DNA of 64,000 bases, from positions 1,178,001 through 1,242,000 of the forward strand of contig NZ_JAIVKJ010000001.1 of the NCBI RefSeq assembly GCF_020524885.1, in the 5' to 3' direction. The notes under the pieces were generated by a model, which worked only from the letters and a program-made list of their open reading frames with translations, was not told where the DNA came from and searched no databases. Source of the DNA: Microbulbifer elongatus (lineage in GTDB: Bacteria > Pseudomonadota > Gammaproteobacteria > Pseudomonadales > Cellvibrionaceae). The position numbers were made by a program, and so were the translations under genes. Positions 1-8,445 of this stretch are shown one piece after another. Position 1 is the first letter of the stretch. Every line of letters starts with the position of its first letter.

Positions 1-1412
1 GTACCATCCGAACTGCCGCCATCCCCGCCGTCTGAGCCACCTGAGCCCGATCCACCAGAACCCGATCCACCAGAATCACCACCATCCTGTTCACCAGTGT
101 CTTCACCGAGAATAAGCTGGTAGTTGTCCACATACACCTTGTCACCGACGTCGAGACCGCCGAAAAGGATATCCGGATACACCTGGATCGGAGACTCACC
201 ATCGTAGTGTTTCCAGGTATCTGGGATAGTGAAGGCACTGAAGCCGGTTTTACTATCCACCAGATTTACCTGTACCCAGGTACCGTTATCAGATGCGGGA
301 ATCGTCGCATTGTATTGCGGACCTACGTCGAGACCGGCGCTCAGGGTGGGGCCTTTCTTATCATCGATAAGCGGATAGGGGATCAGGTGATGTTGAACCG
401 TGACATCGCCGGGTACCGCTTTTTCAACCTTCACCCAAAGGGAAACGCCCTGAACGGTGAGGCCTTGCGATTCACCGAGGACAACCGTCCATGGATTGAT
501 GTTGTCTTTATTGGTTCTGTTGTTAAAGCGCAGGCCATTCTGGGTGATGTTGGTATTGGGACTGGTATCTTCGTAGGAGTAGGCTGCAGAGTCATTGATG
601 CCCGCGCCCTCCTCAAATGCCATAACACCGCGATTTTGCGTGGGGTATACCCAGCCTTCCCAGTTGTTGTTTTCTGTCTGGATTTCGTTGATGTTGAAAT
701 CGTAATTGAACACGACGGTACCGTCGTCAACACTCTTCTGAGCGTCTAGTGGAAATGCGTCTTCAGCGTCGTTTACACCGTCGCCATCCGTGTCCGGATT
801 GAAACGATCAGTACCGTTGATTAGTTCGTTTTCGTCGCTAACACCATCATTGTCGTTGTCGGTATCTGCGTTATTGCCGATGCCATCGCCATCGGCGTCT
901 TCGGTCTCTGAAGGATCCAGTGGGAATACATCCACCGCATCGTTTACACCGTCACCATCGGTGTCTGGATTCAGCGGGTCAGTGCCTTTTTCGGCTTCCT
1001 CGCTGTCACTGACGCCGTCGTCGTCATCATCGGTATCCGCATTGTTACCGATGCCATCTGTGTCGGTATCCATCCACTCGGTTGAATCGAGAGGGAATAC
1101 ATCTTCGCCGTCATTCGTACCGTCACCATCCGTATCTGGATTTCTCGGTTCGGTTCCGTTGGCGACTTCATCGACATCGGTAACACCATCATTGTCATCG
1201 TCGGCATCGTCTTTGTTTTTGATGCCATCGCAATCGTAGTCTTTGCCCCCGGCATTGCCGTTGCCGGTGGGTTTATCGTGATTGGGGAGGCAGGATGCGC
1301 TGGTCTCCAGCTCCTCGCCGTCGATCTGTGCAAGCGCAGCACCGCTTGTCAGCAGTCCGCCGGCCAGTAGCGCAGACAGTAAGATGCGTCTATTCGCTAG
1401 GTGAGATTTCAT
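1..1412 (-). CDS. Secreted thrombospondin type 3 repeat protein (C-terminus outside window)
   Basis: The minus-strand frame is open from an ATG at 1412 to the window edge, so at least 470 residues are seen and the C-terminus is missing. Residues 1-28 form a Sec signal peptide (ILLSALLAGGLLTSGAALA). Residues about 55-220 are aspartate-rich repeats of the type DxDxDGxxD alternating with DVFPLDPSE segments, the Ca-binding TSP3/adhesin pattern. A predicted beta-sandwich of about 200 residues follows (FNYDFNINEIQ to YVDNYQLILGED), resembling carbohydrate-binding modules, then a Gly/Ser/Asp linker that runs off the window, implying another domain. Its location beside the sulfatase operon suggests a surface polysaccharide-binding protein or enzyme. 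The catalytic function, if any, lies outside the window. It lacks the operator motif seen upstream of neighbouring units. Confidence 0.8.
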   Translation of the reverse strand, partial: MKSHLANRRILLSALLAGGLLTSGAALAQIDGEELETSASCLPNHDKPTGNGNAGGKDYDCDGIKNKDDADDDNDGVTDVDEVANGTEPRNPDTDGDGTNDGEDVFPLDSTEWMDTDTDGIGNNADTDDDDDGVSDSEEAEKGTDPLNPDTDGDGVNDAVDVFPLDPSETEDADGDGIGNNADTDNDNDGVSDENELINGTDRFNPDTDGDGVNDAEDAFPLDAQKSVDDGTVVFNYDFNINEIQTENNNWEGWVYPTQNRGVMAFEEGAGINDSAAYSYEDTSPNTNITQNGLRFNNRTNKDNINPWTVVLGESQGLTVQGVSLWVKVEKAVPGDVTVQHHLIPYPLIDDKKGPTLSAGLDVGPQYNATIPASDNGTWVQVNLVDSKTGFSAFTIPDTWKHYDGESPIQVYPDILFGGLDVGDKVYVDNYQLILGEDTGEQDGGDSGGSGSGGSGSGGSDGGDGGSSDG

Positions 1413-1599
1413 TATTTCTTTTCTCCATGTCGCTATTATTTTTGTCGTCATGATGCGTGTCGAAATCTATCCAGTTACAGCATTGGGTAGTGATTTCACT
1501 TATACATAGGCTTGGATGTGGTATTTCAACTCGTCATATTCCTCCTTGCGTAATTGATTGCTTACACATTTTTCTAAAAAATCTGTTCATTATTGTCGG

Positions 1600-2805
1600 C
1601 TATAGCCGCGCGAGATTTTGCTGTCGAAACGATTCAAGTAACGCTTGGTCAATGGAGCCTTCTGGTGCTTCCGCCAGATACCAGTAGGCCTTCCTTGCAA
1701 TAACAAAGTTGTCGTGGTTGAGCAGGGTGCTAATGGATTGATTGATACCTGCGTCACCTGCGGCATGCTGTCTCAGCAGCGCGAGTAGCCGGTGAACCTC
1801 ATGGAACGAGTCCCATTGGCTGGCGTTGAGGGAGAGGTCAATTAGTAGTGATCTGTCGGTGATCTCATCGGTTTTTTGCAAATGCGCGATGATTTCAAGC
1901 CGCAGCTTGGAGTCGTCGGTGTTGGCAAACTCCCGCAAGACCCGGAAGCTTCTCTCCGTCGGTAGCGTTTCCAGGTAGTCAAAAACGTCGGGGTAGAGCG
2001 CAGTCTTTTGTTGTGCAAGCAGCTGCTTAACCAGCGTATCTATACGGTCGCTTTCCAGGCCTTGGCGGGCTACCTGCTGTAGCGCAAATGAAGCTTCTGC
2101 ATCGCGGTCTGACACGATCAGGTTTGGCAGCTCTTCTGCAGGTAACTCATCGCCGCTCAGGTTCCGAATGAGCCCCGTCAGCGCACCATTGGCAAAGTGC
2201 CAAAGGGTGTAACAGGTCCAGATGGCCCCTTCCACATAGTCTGATTTGCGCAGAGATACGGTAGCGCCGGTAAGGCCATCTACCCGTTCACCACCCGCAT
2301 TGGGGAGAATCAGTTCGTCCTTGGAGAGATCGGCGAGTCCCGATTCCCGGTTGCTCAGAACGGACTGGAGTTTCTGGTAATCCGCCTCGGTGAAATCTTC
2401 TTCGTTACCTTTTTCAAGATCCGTTGGCGGTTCCAGGGAAAAATGTGTGTAGCGCCCGAGCCAGTCCCAGTGCAGGCGCACGATATCGATCTTGCAGATA
2501 CCTTCGCCGCAGTACACGGAGGGTACATCCATGTAGTAATCACTGCGGTAGGGCGCATCGGCATCCTCAATATCCTGATACAGCGTCCGCGTCTCCTCTC
2601 CCCCGGATTTGTTGGCCGGATGGTAGAAGCGCACTTTGTGTGCGCTGGTCTTCTCGCTTTCGTCCACCGGTGATGAGTGACTGAAGGCGGCAGCCGCTGG
2701 CCTTTCCCCGGGTGTGATGAACTCCGCCGTTTCCACGCCGCAACCCTGCAGGCTGAGCAGTAGGGTTGCGGTGGTCGCGATTAGGGTGCGCTTGCGGTCC
2801 ATCAT
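1600..2805 (-). CDS. Predicted lipoprotein with HEAT-like helical repeats
   Basis: This 401-residue protein starts with a lipoprotein signal: MMDRKRTLIATTATLLLSLQGC, with the lipobox LQGC giving Cys at about residue 22. The C-terminal 170 residues (from about 225) are leucine-rich helical pairs (ALQQVARQGLESDRIDTLVKQLL, LRLEIIAHLQKTD, SLLIDLSLNASQW), consistent with HEAT or TPR-like repeats. I do not recognise the N-terminal half, which has two conserved-looking Cys in CGEGIC. Its ATG overlaps the stop of the FAD oxidoreductase (ATGA overlap at 2802-2805), so the two are translationally coupled and probably act together. It is the last gene of the sulfatase-oxidoreductase-lipoprotein operon. 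Function is unknown; an outer-membrane or periplasmic partner of the oxidoreductase is an inference from coupling only. Confidence 0.75.
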   Translation of the reverse strand: MMDRKRTLIATTATLLLSLQGCGVETAEFITPGERPAAAAFSHSSPVDESEKTSAHKVRFYHPANKSGGEETRTLYQDIEDADAPYRSDYYMDVPSVYCGEGICKIDIVRLHWDWLGRYTHFSLEPPTDLEKGNEEDFTEADYQKLQSVLSNRESGLADLSKDELILPNAGGERVDGLTGATVSLRKSDYVEGAIWTCYTLWHFANGALTGLIRNLSGDELPAEELPNLIVSDRDAEASFALQQVARQGLESDRIDTLVKQLLAQQKTALYPDVFDYLETLPTERSFRVLREFANTDDSKLRLEIIAHLQKTDEITDRSLLIDLSLNASQWDSFHEVHRLLALLRQHAAGDAGINQSISTLLNHDNFVIARKAYWYLAEAPEGSIDQALLESFRQQNLARL

Positions 2806-4727
2806 GCGTAGGCGCGTACTTCGAACAGTTTTACGGTGGGCTTACCGTAGGTTTCGGTGACCCGTACCCGCAATGCGGTGGTTTTTACCGGCGGGAAGTC
2901 GAAGCGAATCAGGCGAGTGCGGTTTTCGCTGATGGTGCCCATCTCTTGCCACTTGCCTCCTACCCGGGCAGAAATGGACAAGGATTTGACCATCTCTTCC
3001 GGCACGCTGTTGTTGAACAGTTCGTCGTTCAGTGAGTCCTTGCGCATCATGATGTTGCGCTTCACGTTGGTATCGCACTTGATCTCAAAGGTGGACAGGG
3101 TCACCGGATCCGTCCATTCCAGCTGAACCTCGGCCGGCAGCTCCGCGGATTGCCAGTGGTGAATATCCTCGTTGACATCCCGTGCAATGCCGTCGGTCAG
3201 TAGTGCCGGTTTGCCAGACTTGGTGCTCGAGGCAATGATCTCGGCGGATTGTTTGGCGAGGTCCAGCGGGTCTTGTGCCGGGCGTTTGGGAATATACACA
3301 TCATCCCGCAGCAGCTGTTCCTGCAAGGCATCGATATGTTTGTGGGCAATTTCCCGCGGTGTGACGTTTTGTTCCAGGCACAGATGTGCTGCGGTGCCTA
3401 CTGCCTGGCCCATCAGTGCGCAGGTAGCCATGATACGGGAGGACGCCAGTGCAATATGGGTCTGGCTGACGTTGCGCCCGGCGAACAGCAGGTTGGGCAC
3501 GTTGCGGGAGTACAGGCTGCGGAAAGGCACCTGGTACACCTCGTCAAAGTGCGCGTGGAAAATCGTGGGCGCCATATGGATGTTTTCCATACCACCCGGA
3601 TTGTGCTCGTCGATACCCCAGCCGCCGAAGGCAACGGCATCCTTGAAGTGACGGTTTTCCGTCAGGTCTTTTTCTGAATGGATGTAGTCACCGATAAAGC
3701 GGCGGGATTCGCGGCGTGAGGGGAGGGAGCCCACCCAGTCCAGCGCGAGGTTTGCACTTTCCGGGAATTTTCCGGAGTTCTTGATGTAGTCCCACACCCC
3801 GTGCAGGTACCCCATCAGTTTGTGACGGTTGATTTCCTGGTCGGCGATGATGTCGTCGTCACTGCCCACTTCCACCCACCAGATGCCCTCATGGTAGGCG
3901 TCGAACTTGCGGCGCTTGTGAGCATTTTCCGCATCGAACTTGATTGCCCAGCTGGGGGCGCGATAGGGGGCGGGCTTGCCCATGTCCTTGGCAGACATCA
4001 GCAGGGATGCACCCATTTGCCAGCCATCGGGCTCGTCCGGGGCGAAGGTCTCGTCGAACTCTTTTTTGCCTTCGCGACCGGTGCGATATTCAGCACCGGC
4101 AGTCGCAGCGATCAGACCATCACCGGAACAGTCGATAAAGTAGGGCGCCGTGATCAGGTATTCGGTTTCGGTGGTCAACTGCCAGCAGCGGATCTTGGCG
4201 ATGCGATCGCCCTGCATAATGGCTTCAATACCCTGGGTGTTGAGCATCAGGGTGATGTTGGACTCGCGAATCACGAAGTCGTATAGCACATGGTCCCAAA
4301 CCGGGAAGGACTCCTGCGGGTTCTCAAAGCGGTTGTGCAGCAGCATTTCTTCGATGATGCCGGTCTCGCGTTCGGCGAGGCCGGTTTTCAGGCGGTTAAC
4401 CCCGTTCAGGTGCACACGCATTTCACTGGATGCGTTGCCGCCGAGTACCGGACGATCCTGAATCAGCACAACTTTACGGCCGAGACGCGCAGCGGATACG
4501 GCGGCACAGATACCGGCAGCGCCGCCACCGATGACGGCAACATCGTAGCTATCTTCCCGGTGGCGCACGGGTGTCTCGGATTTTCCGGTACCCAGGTGCA
4601 GCCACTGATCTTCTTTGCGGTTGCTGATCAGGGCATTCGGGCTGCCGGCAGCGGCAGCCGGCTGAGATACCAGAGTCGTGCCTGCAACAGCGGCGGCACC
4701 GGCTTTAAAAAAGTTTCTTCTTTTCAC
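2802..4727 (-). CDS. Tat-exported FAD-dependent oxidoreductase with discoidin-like C-terminus
   Basis: This 641-residue protein carries a twin-arginine signal (KRRNFFKAGAAAVAGTTLVSQPAAAA). A Rossmann FAD-binding start follows at about residue 62 (VAVIGGGAAGICAAVSAARLGRKVVLI), and a second FAD contact near residue 410 (LLFAGRNVSQTHIA). This matches the FAD_oxidored family common in marine and gut polysaccharide loci. The last 130 residues (WTDPVTLSTFEIKCDTNVKRNIMM to KLFEVRAYA) look like an F5/8-type galactose-binding beta-sandwich. Tat export implies cofactor loading in the cytoplasm and action in the periplasm, perhaps on a sugar unit of the polysaccharide. It lies 6 nt after the sulfatase stop and overlaps the lipoprotein start, so it is the middle gene of a tight operon. 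The substrate is not deducible. Confidence 0.85.
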   Translation of the reverse strand: MKRRNFFKAGAAAVAGTTLVSQPAAAAGSPNALISNRKEDQWLHLGTGKSETPVRHREDSYDVAVIGGGAAGICAAVSAARLGRKVVLIQDRPVLGGNASSEMRVHLNGVNRLKTGLAERETGIIEEMLLHNRFENPQESFPVWDHVLYDFVIRESNITLMLNTQGIEAIMQGDRIAKIRCWQLTTETEYLITAPYFIDCSGDGLIAATAGAEYRTGREGKKEFDETFAPDEPDGWQMGASLLMSAKDMGKPAPYRAPSWAIKFDAENAHKRRKFDAYHEGIWWVEVGSDDDIIADQEINRHKLMGYLHGVWDYIKNSGKFPESANLALDWVGSLPSRRESRRFIGDYIHSEKDLTENRHFKDAVAFGGWGIDEHNPGGMENIHMAPTIFHAHFDEVYQVPFRSLYSRNVPNLLFAGRNVSQTHIALASSRIMATCALMGQAVGTAAHLCLEQNVTPREIAHKHIDALQEQLLRDDVYIPKRPAQDPLDLAKQSAEIIASSTKSGKPALLTDGIARDVNEDIHHWQSAELPAEVQLEWTDPVTLSTFEIKCDTNVKRNIMMRKDSLNDELFNNSVPEEMVKSLSISARVGGKWQEMGTISENRTRLIRFDFPPVKTTALRVRVTETYGKPTVKLFEVRAYA

Positions 4728-4733
4728 TGATAT

Positions 4734-6449
4734 TTACCTCTTGGCAATCTGTTCGGCGCTTGCGGTGCTGGCGGTGTTCTCGGTGGTCAGGGCGGTCATC
4801 GCGGTCAGTTTCAGATCTGCGCGCATTTGTTGTAACAGCCTTGCCACCACGGGCTGGTTGTTTTCGGCTACGTTGCGGGTTTCTTTCGGGTCGCTTGCAT
4901 GGTCGTAAAGCTCAACGAACAGTGGGGCAGCGCCGATATCGCGAGTGTCTATCCAGGCGATCATGCGATAGCGTTCGCTACGCATGGAGTAGCCCATCAA
5001 ATGCTGTTCAAACAGTTCGCGATCCCAGGTCGATTTCTGCTGTTGCTGGATTTTTTCTTCCACGCGCACAATCAGGGTTTTGAAGTAGGTTTCGCGCATG
5101 CCCGGACGCAGTGGGTAGGCACCCCATTCGCGCAGTGCCGGGTTGGGGAACTGACTGTAAGCGGCGGTACTCCAGTCCTGGTCGGGGCTGTCCAGCAGCG
5201 GAACCAGGCTTCGGCCCTCGATGTGGGAAGGGCGCGGGATACCAGCCAGTTCGGACAATGTGGGGTACATGTCGATCAGTTCTACCAGTGCGTCCGTCTT
5301 GGCGTTCTGCGGGTTGGCCCGGGTTGCCGCGGTAGAAATAATCAGTGGCACGCGGGCAGCGATTTCATAGTTGGTGGCCTTGCCCCAGATCCCCATTTCG
5401 CCGAGGTGGAAACCGTGGTCGCTCCATAAAATGACGACGGTGTTGTCGAGTACGCCTTCCGTTTTCATGGCATCCAGCATGCGACCGATCTGTGCATCCA
5501 CGTAGCTGATACAGGCCAGATAGGCATGGCGTAGGGTCAATGCCATTTCCGGAGAAATGGGTGTGTCTTTAGGGATGTCGAAGAAGGTTCTGAGCTCGAA
5601 AGACGCATGCAGGCCCATGGCCGCGCTATTCTCGGGCGCGTCCGTCTGTGTCGTCATCGCGATGTCTTTGGGGTCGTAAAGATCCCAGTATTTTTTCGGC
5701 GCGATCCACGGCAGGTGCGGCTTGTTCATGCCGAAGCCGAAGAAGATCGGCTTGTCGGATTTCTTGAGCAGGTCTTTCAGGGTGACGATGGCGAGGTCTG
5801 TGTTATAGCCATCGATATACGCATTGTCGGGAACGTCCGCGCCTTCCGTCGCCGGCCCGCGGCCGAGGCCAAACTTGGCCTGCTCGCCGTATTTCTCGAA
5901 CATGGCCTGGCGGTTCTTGTGTTGAACCTCGGAGTTTTCGGCAATCGCGTAATGGCCAGGTGCCCTGGAGCCCTCGGGCATCAGTTCGGTCGCGGCTTTT
6001 ACATTCCAGGAGTGGTCATCGTCCTTATCGCCATGGTGGAAAATCTTTCCCACGTAGGTGGCGTTGTAGCCGTTATTGATGAAGTGCTGGGGCAGGGTAA
6101 CCACATCGGGTTTCTGATCGCGAAACTTCACGTAGTTGTGGGTGACACCGAGGGTGTCCGGGCGCATGCCGGTCAACGCACTGGCGCGAGAGGGGCCACA
6201 GATTGCCTGTTGCGCGTATGCCCTGTTAAAGGTCACCCCTTCCCGGGCGAGCTTGTCGAGATTGGGGGTGACCGCGATTTCGGCGCCATAGGGCCCGATT
6301 TCCGGGCGCAGGTCGTCGATGGAAATAAACAGGATGTTGGGCTTCTCGGCCGGGGTTTCTGCCGATACTTCGGCAGCACTGAGTAGCGGGCTCACCAGGG
6401 CGGCAACGCCACAAACAATGAACCTGACCGCGTTCCTGGGTATACGCAC
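4734..6449 (-). CDS. Secreted formylglycine sulfatase, iduronate-2-sulfatase-like
   Basis: I choose the GTG at 6449 (571 residues) because AGGAG lies 7 nt upstream and it yields a clean signal peptide (MRIPRNAVRFIVCGVAALVSPLLSAAEVSA). The upstream in-frame ATG at 6542 falls inside a perfect operator palindrome and adds a basic extension. The fold is type I sulfatase: metal-binding ISIDDLRPEIG at 44-52, and the CGPSRASALTG signature with Cys84 to be converted to formylglycine. Further motifs are YVGKIFHHGD, GFGMNKPHLPW and WSDHGFHLGEMGIWGK. The VGKIFH and HLGEMG segments resemble iduronate-2-sulfatase relatives (S1_7-like by eye). It is the first gene of the operon with the FAD oxidoreductase and lipoprotein, presumably removing sulfate from a galactan or similar glycan in the periplasm. 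The maturase is not in the window. Confidence 0.9.
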   Translation of the reverse strand: MRIPRNAVRFIVCGVAALVSPLLSAAEVSAETPAEKPNILFISIDDLRPEIGPYGAEIAVTPNLDKLAREGVTFNRAYAQQAICGPSRASALTGMRPDTLGVTHNYVKFRDQKPDVVTLPQHFINNGYNATYVGKIFHHGDKDDDHSWNVKAATELMPEGSRAPGHYAIAENSEVQHKNRQAMFEKYGEQAKFGLGRGPATEGADVPDNAYIDGYNTDLAIVTLKDLLKKSDKPIFFGFGMNKPHLPWIAPKKYWDLYDPKDIAMTTQTDAPENSAAMGLHASFELRTFFDIPKDTPISPEMALTLRHAYLACISYVDAQIGRMLDAMKTEGVLDNTVVILWSDHGFHLGEMGIWGKATNYEIAARVPLIISTAATRANPQNAKTDALVELIDMYPTLSELAGIPRPSHIEGRSLVPLLDSPDQDWSTAAYSQFPNPALREWGAYPLRPGMRETYFKTLIVRVEEKIQQQQKSTWDRELFEQHLMGYSMRSERYRMIAWIDTRDIGAAPLFVELYDHASDPKETRNVAENNQPVVARLLQQMRADLKLTAMTALTTENTASTASAEQIAKR

Positions 6450-6531
6450 CCGTTTTCTCCTCTTATTCTTTTTTATAGTCCGGGCAACTGTGCGCTCTGG
6501 AGGCACACTTCGACCCGGTAATGTTTGGACG

Positions 6532-6556
6532 AAGTTAAACATATGATGTTTAACTT
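6532..6556. promoter_or_regulatory. Perfect operator palindrome upstream of sulfatase operon
   Basis: The 11-nt arm AAGTTAAACAT at 6532-6542 is exactly complementary to ATGTTTAACTT at 6546-6556 across a 3-nt spacer. It lies 83 nt upstream of the sulfatase GTG and about 190 nt upstream of the first GntR gene. Additional half-sites ATGTTTGG occur at 6521-6528 and 6563-6570. A short palindrome with a 3-nt spacer fits a dimeric GntR/FadR-family repressor, and the same core recurs at several other promoters in this locus. Assignment to the adjacent regulators is inference. Confidence 0.65.
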
Positions 6557-6716
6557 GACAATATGTTTGGTGTGTTGGGTGGCGTGGGCGTGAGGCCTGG
6601 GTTTTGCCATGAACGGCTGCTATGGGAACTTCATTGCGTTGAATGTCAGCAACCGGGGTCGAAGTTTCTTTTACCGTCAGGATTTGCGCCGATTGGGAAT
6701 AATTTGTTGTTTGCGC

Positions 6717-6731
6717 AAAGGTATAATGTTT
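6717..6731. promoter_or_regulatory. Degenerate operator overlapping TATAAT box of first gntR
   Basis: AAAGGT-ATA-ATGTTT matches AAACAT-N3-ATGTTT with two mismatches in the left half. A consensus-like TATAAT at 6722-6727 overlaps the right half, so a bound repressor would cover the -10 box. No convincing -35 is visible at standard spacing. The right half continues TAAATAGGTTGTATG into the start region, a string nearly repeated at 13191-13208, where it precedes no obvious gene. Confidence 0.45.
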
Positions 6732-6742
6732 AAATAGGTTGT

Positions 6743-7480
6743 ATGAGCGAATTAATCTATTACGATCTGAAGCGCGCCCCGACCATGTCGCCCAGTCTGT
6801 CTGTACAGGTGGCGCGAGAACTCGGCCGCAGAGTGGTATCCGGTGCCTTTGAGCCCGGCAGCCTGATTGATGACGAGTCCGCCCTGGCAGACCGCTATCA
6901 GGTAAGTCGCGTTGTTGTGCGCGATGCGGTCAAGATATTGGTGGGTAAAGGCCTGCTGGATGTTCGCCGTGGCATTGGCACCAAGGTGCGCCCGCGCAAC
7001 CAGTGGATTCTGCTGGATGACGATGTGTTGGCCTGGCACCTTTCTGCGCCGCCCAATCCTGCCTTTCTCAAGCAGTTGATGGAAATTCGCCTGGCCTTTG
7101 AGCCCAAGGCATCACGCTGGGCCGCAGAGCGCGCTACCCCGGAAGATCTCGCCGAAATTGAGGCGGCCTGTAACCGAATGGCCGAAGAGCGGGGTTCTGC
7201 AGAGGACTTTGTAATCGCGGATTCCATGTTCCACCGCGCCATTATCAAGGCAGCTCGCAACAGTATCCTCACGGCGATGGAGGGAGTGATTTACTCCGCG
7301 CTGTTGGTGAGTATTCGCGTGACCAACAAAGACCCCCGGGAGAACGGCGCATCGGTGCCTTTCCACCGGGAGGTGTACGACGCGATTGCTGCCGGCGATG
7401 GCGATAAGGCCGAGCAGCTAACCGAGAACCTGCTGCAGGACACCAGCCGTCGCTTGCAGCTGGAGAAGAGTGTGGCTTGA
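6743..7480 (+). CDS. GntR-family regulator A, FadR/DgoR type with FCD domain
   Basis: This 245-residue regulator has an N-terminal winged helix-turn-helix at about 18-80 (VQVARELGRRVVSGAFEPGSLIDDESALADRYQVSRVVVRDAVKILVGKGLLDVRRGIGTKV). A C-terminal FCD ligand domain spans about 100-230, with the metal-site pattern D..FHRAI, N..L and PFHREVYDAI. The linker DDDVLAWHLSAPP is typical of DgoR-like sugar-acid regulators, so a hexonate or keto-deoxy sugar acid is a plausible effector (inference). It starts at ATG 6743 and is followed after 128 nt by a close paralogue on the same strand. Being flanked by operator-like palindromes on both sides suggests autoregulation and control of the divergent sulfatase operon. 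Confidence 0.9.
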   Translation: MSELIYYDLKRAPTMSPSLSVQVARELGRRVVSGAFEPGSLIDDESALADRYQVSRVVVRDAVKILVGKGLLDVRRGIGTKVRPRNQWILLDDDVLAWHLSAPPNPAFLKQLMEIRLAFEPKASRWAAERATPEDLAEIEAACNRMAEERGSAEDFVIADSMFHRAIIKAARNSILTAMEGVIYSALLVSIRVTNKDPRENGASVPFHREVYDAIAAGDGDKAEQLTENLLQDTSRRLQLEKSVA

Positions 7481-7556
7481 TTCGCCCGATGCTCTAGTGA
7501 TTCCTGATCCCTGATCCCTGATTCCTTCCTGAATTCTTTCGAATTCTGAGCACTTG

Positions 7557-7580
7557 CTTGCCAACAAATTAGTTGGCAAG
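7557..7580. promoter_or_regulatory. Inverted repeat between the two gntR genes
   Basis: CTTGCCAAC at 7557-7565 is perfectly complementary to GTTGGCAAG at 7572-7580 around the 6-nt centre AAATTA. No T-run follows, so it does not look like a terminator. It sits directly before the degenerate AAACAT-N3-ATGTTT site of the second regulator and could be a second type of operator or an mRNA hairpin between the paralogues. Confidence 0.45.
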
Positions 7581-7582
7581 TT

Positions 7583-7597
7583 CTACATGCTATGTTT
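7583..7597. promoter_or_regulatory. Degenerate operator upstream of second gntR
   Basis: CTACAT-GCT-ATGTTT matches AAACAT-N3-ATGTTT with two mismatches, both in the left half. It ends 11 nt before the ATG at 7609, the same distance (6731 to 6743) as the site before the first regulator. Confidence 0.4.
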
Positions 7598-7608
7598 ATA
7601 TGCATCGC

Positions 7609-8352
7609 ATGAGTGAACTAGTTTATTACGATCTGAAACGCTCGGTGTCTATGTCTCCGAGCCTCTCCGTTCAGGTGGCCCGCGAACTGGGTCGCCGTAT
7701 TGTTGCCGGTGCCATTGATCCGGATACCCTGCTTGATGAAGAAAATACCCTGGCTGAGCGCTTTAAGGTCAGCCGAGTTGTGATCCGCGATGCGGTCAAG
7801 ATTCTCGTCAGCAAGGGTATGCTGGATGTGCGCCGTGGTATCGGTACCCGCGTGCGCCCGCGCAACGACTGGAATCTGCTGGACGACGATGTACTGGCTT
7901 GGCACCTGTCGGCGCCGCCCAGTCGTGAATTTCTGATGCAGCTGCTGGAAATCCGCCTGGCATTCGAACCCAAGGCCGCACGCTGGGCTGCGGAGCGCGG
8001 CTCGGAAGAGGATATCGCGGCAATCAAAGACGCCTGCGACCGTATGGAAGCCGCGGTCGGATCCTCGGAGAATTTTGTGGTTGAGGATGCCCTGTTCCAC
8101 AAGGCAATCCTGCATGCGGCCAATAATGACATCCTGACCGCGATCGAGGGTGTGATTTATTCTGCATTGTTGGTGAGTATCAAAATCACCAACCAGACCA
8201 AGGAGAGTAACCTCAAGTCGATCCCGTTCCACCGCAGCCTGTACCAGGCGATAGCGGATGGCAAAGGGGATAAGGCCGAGAAAATGGCCGGAGACTTGCT
8301 GGAAGATGCCGCTACGCGGTTGCGTAAGGAAATCGAAGCGGGCAAGGAGTAA
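7609..8352 (+). CDS. GntR-family regulator B, paralogue of regulator A
   Basis: This 247-residue protein aligns without gaps over most of its length with the preceding regulator: MSELVYYDLKRSVSMSPSLSVQVARELGRRIVAGA in the N-terminus, LLDVRRGIGT-like MLDVRRGIGTRVRPRN, DDDVLAWHLSAPP and an FCD domain. Roughly two thirds of residues are identical by eye. The start at 7609 is chosen because it lines up with the paralogue's start; in-frame upstream codons exist to 7573 but have no counterpart. Tandem paralogues suggest heterodimers or response to two related sugar acids. A strong bidirectional terminator follows at 8385. Confidence 0.88.
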   Translation: MSELVYYDLKRSVSMSPSLSVQVARELGRRIVAGAIDPDTLLDEENTLAERFKVSRVVIRDAVKILVSKGMLDVRRGIGTRVRPRNDWNLLDDDVLAWHLSAPPSREFLMQLLEIRLAFEPKAARWAAERGSEEDIAAIKDACDRMEAAVGSSENFVVEDALFHKAILHAANNDILTAIEGVIYSALLVSIKITNQTKESNLKSIPFHRSLYQAIADGKGDKAEKMAGDLLEDAATRLRKEIEAGKE

Positions 8353-8384
8353 ATCCTAAGCTTTCCTCGAAAGCAGCGCGACGA

Positions 8385-8445
8385 AACGCCTGTTTACTGC
8401 GAGCCATCCTGAAGATGGCTGCGCGAGTAAGCAGGCGTTTTTTAT
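8385..8445. terminator. Bidirectional terminator between convergent gntR B and molybdenum hydroxylase
   Basis: AACGCCTG at 8385-8392 pairs with CAGGCGTT at 8432-8439, enclosing an inner hairpin AGCCATC-ctgaa-GATGGCT, and ends in TTTTTT. On the minus strand the stem is followed by the TAA stop region of the convergent gene, so it serves both transcripts. Confidence 0.75.

Noticed and set aside
790-1239. Serine-rich plus-strand frame of 149 codons
   Set aside because: It is the antisense reading of the Asp-rich TSP3 repeats, whose GAT/GAC codons give Ser-rich shadows.
6450-6542. Start of the first sulfatase at ATG 6542
   Set aside because: The codon lies inside the perfect operator palindrome and the extension is basic and lacks signal-peptide character, while GTG 6449 has AGGAG at good spacing and a clean signal peptide.
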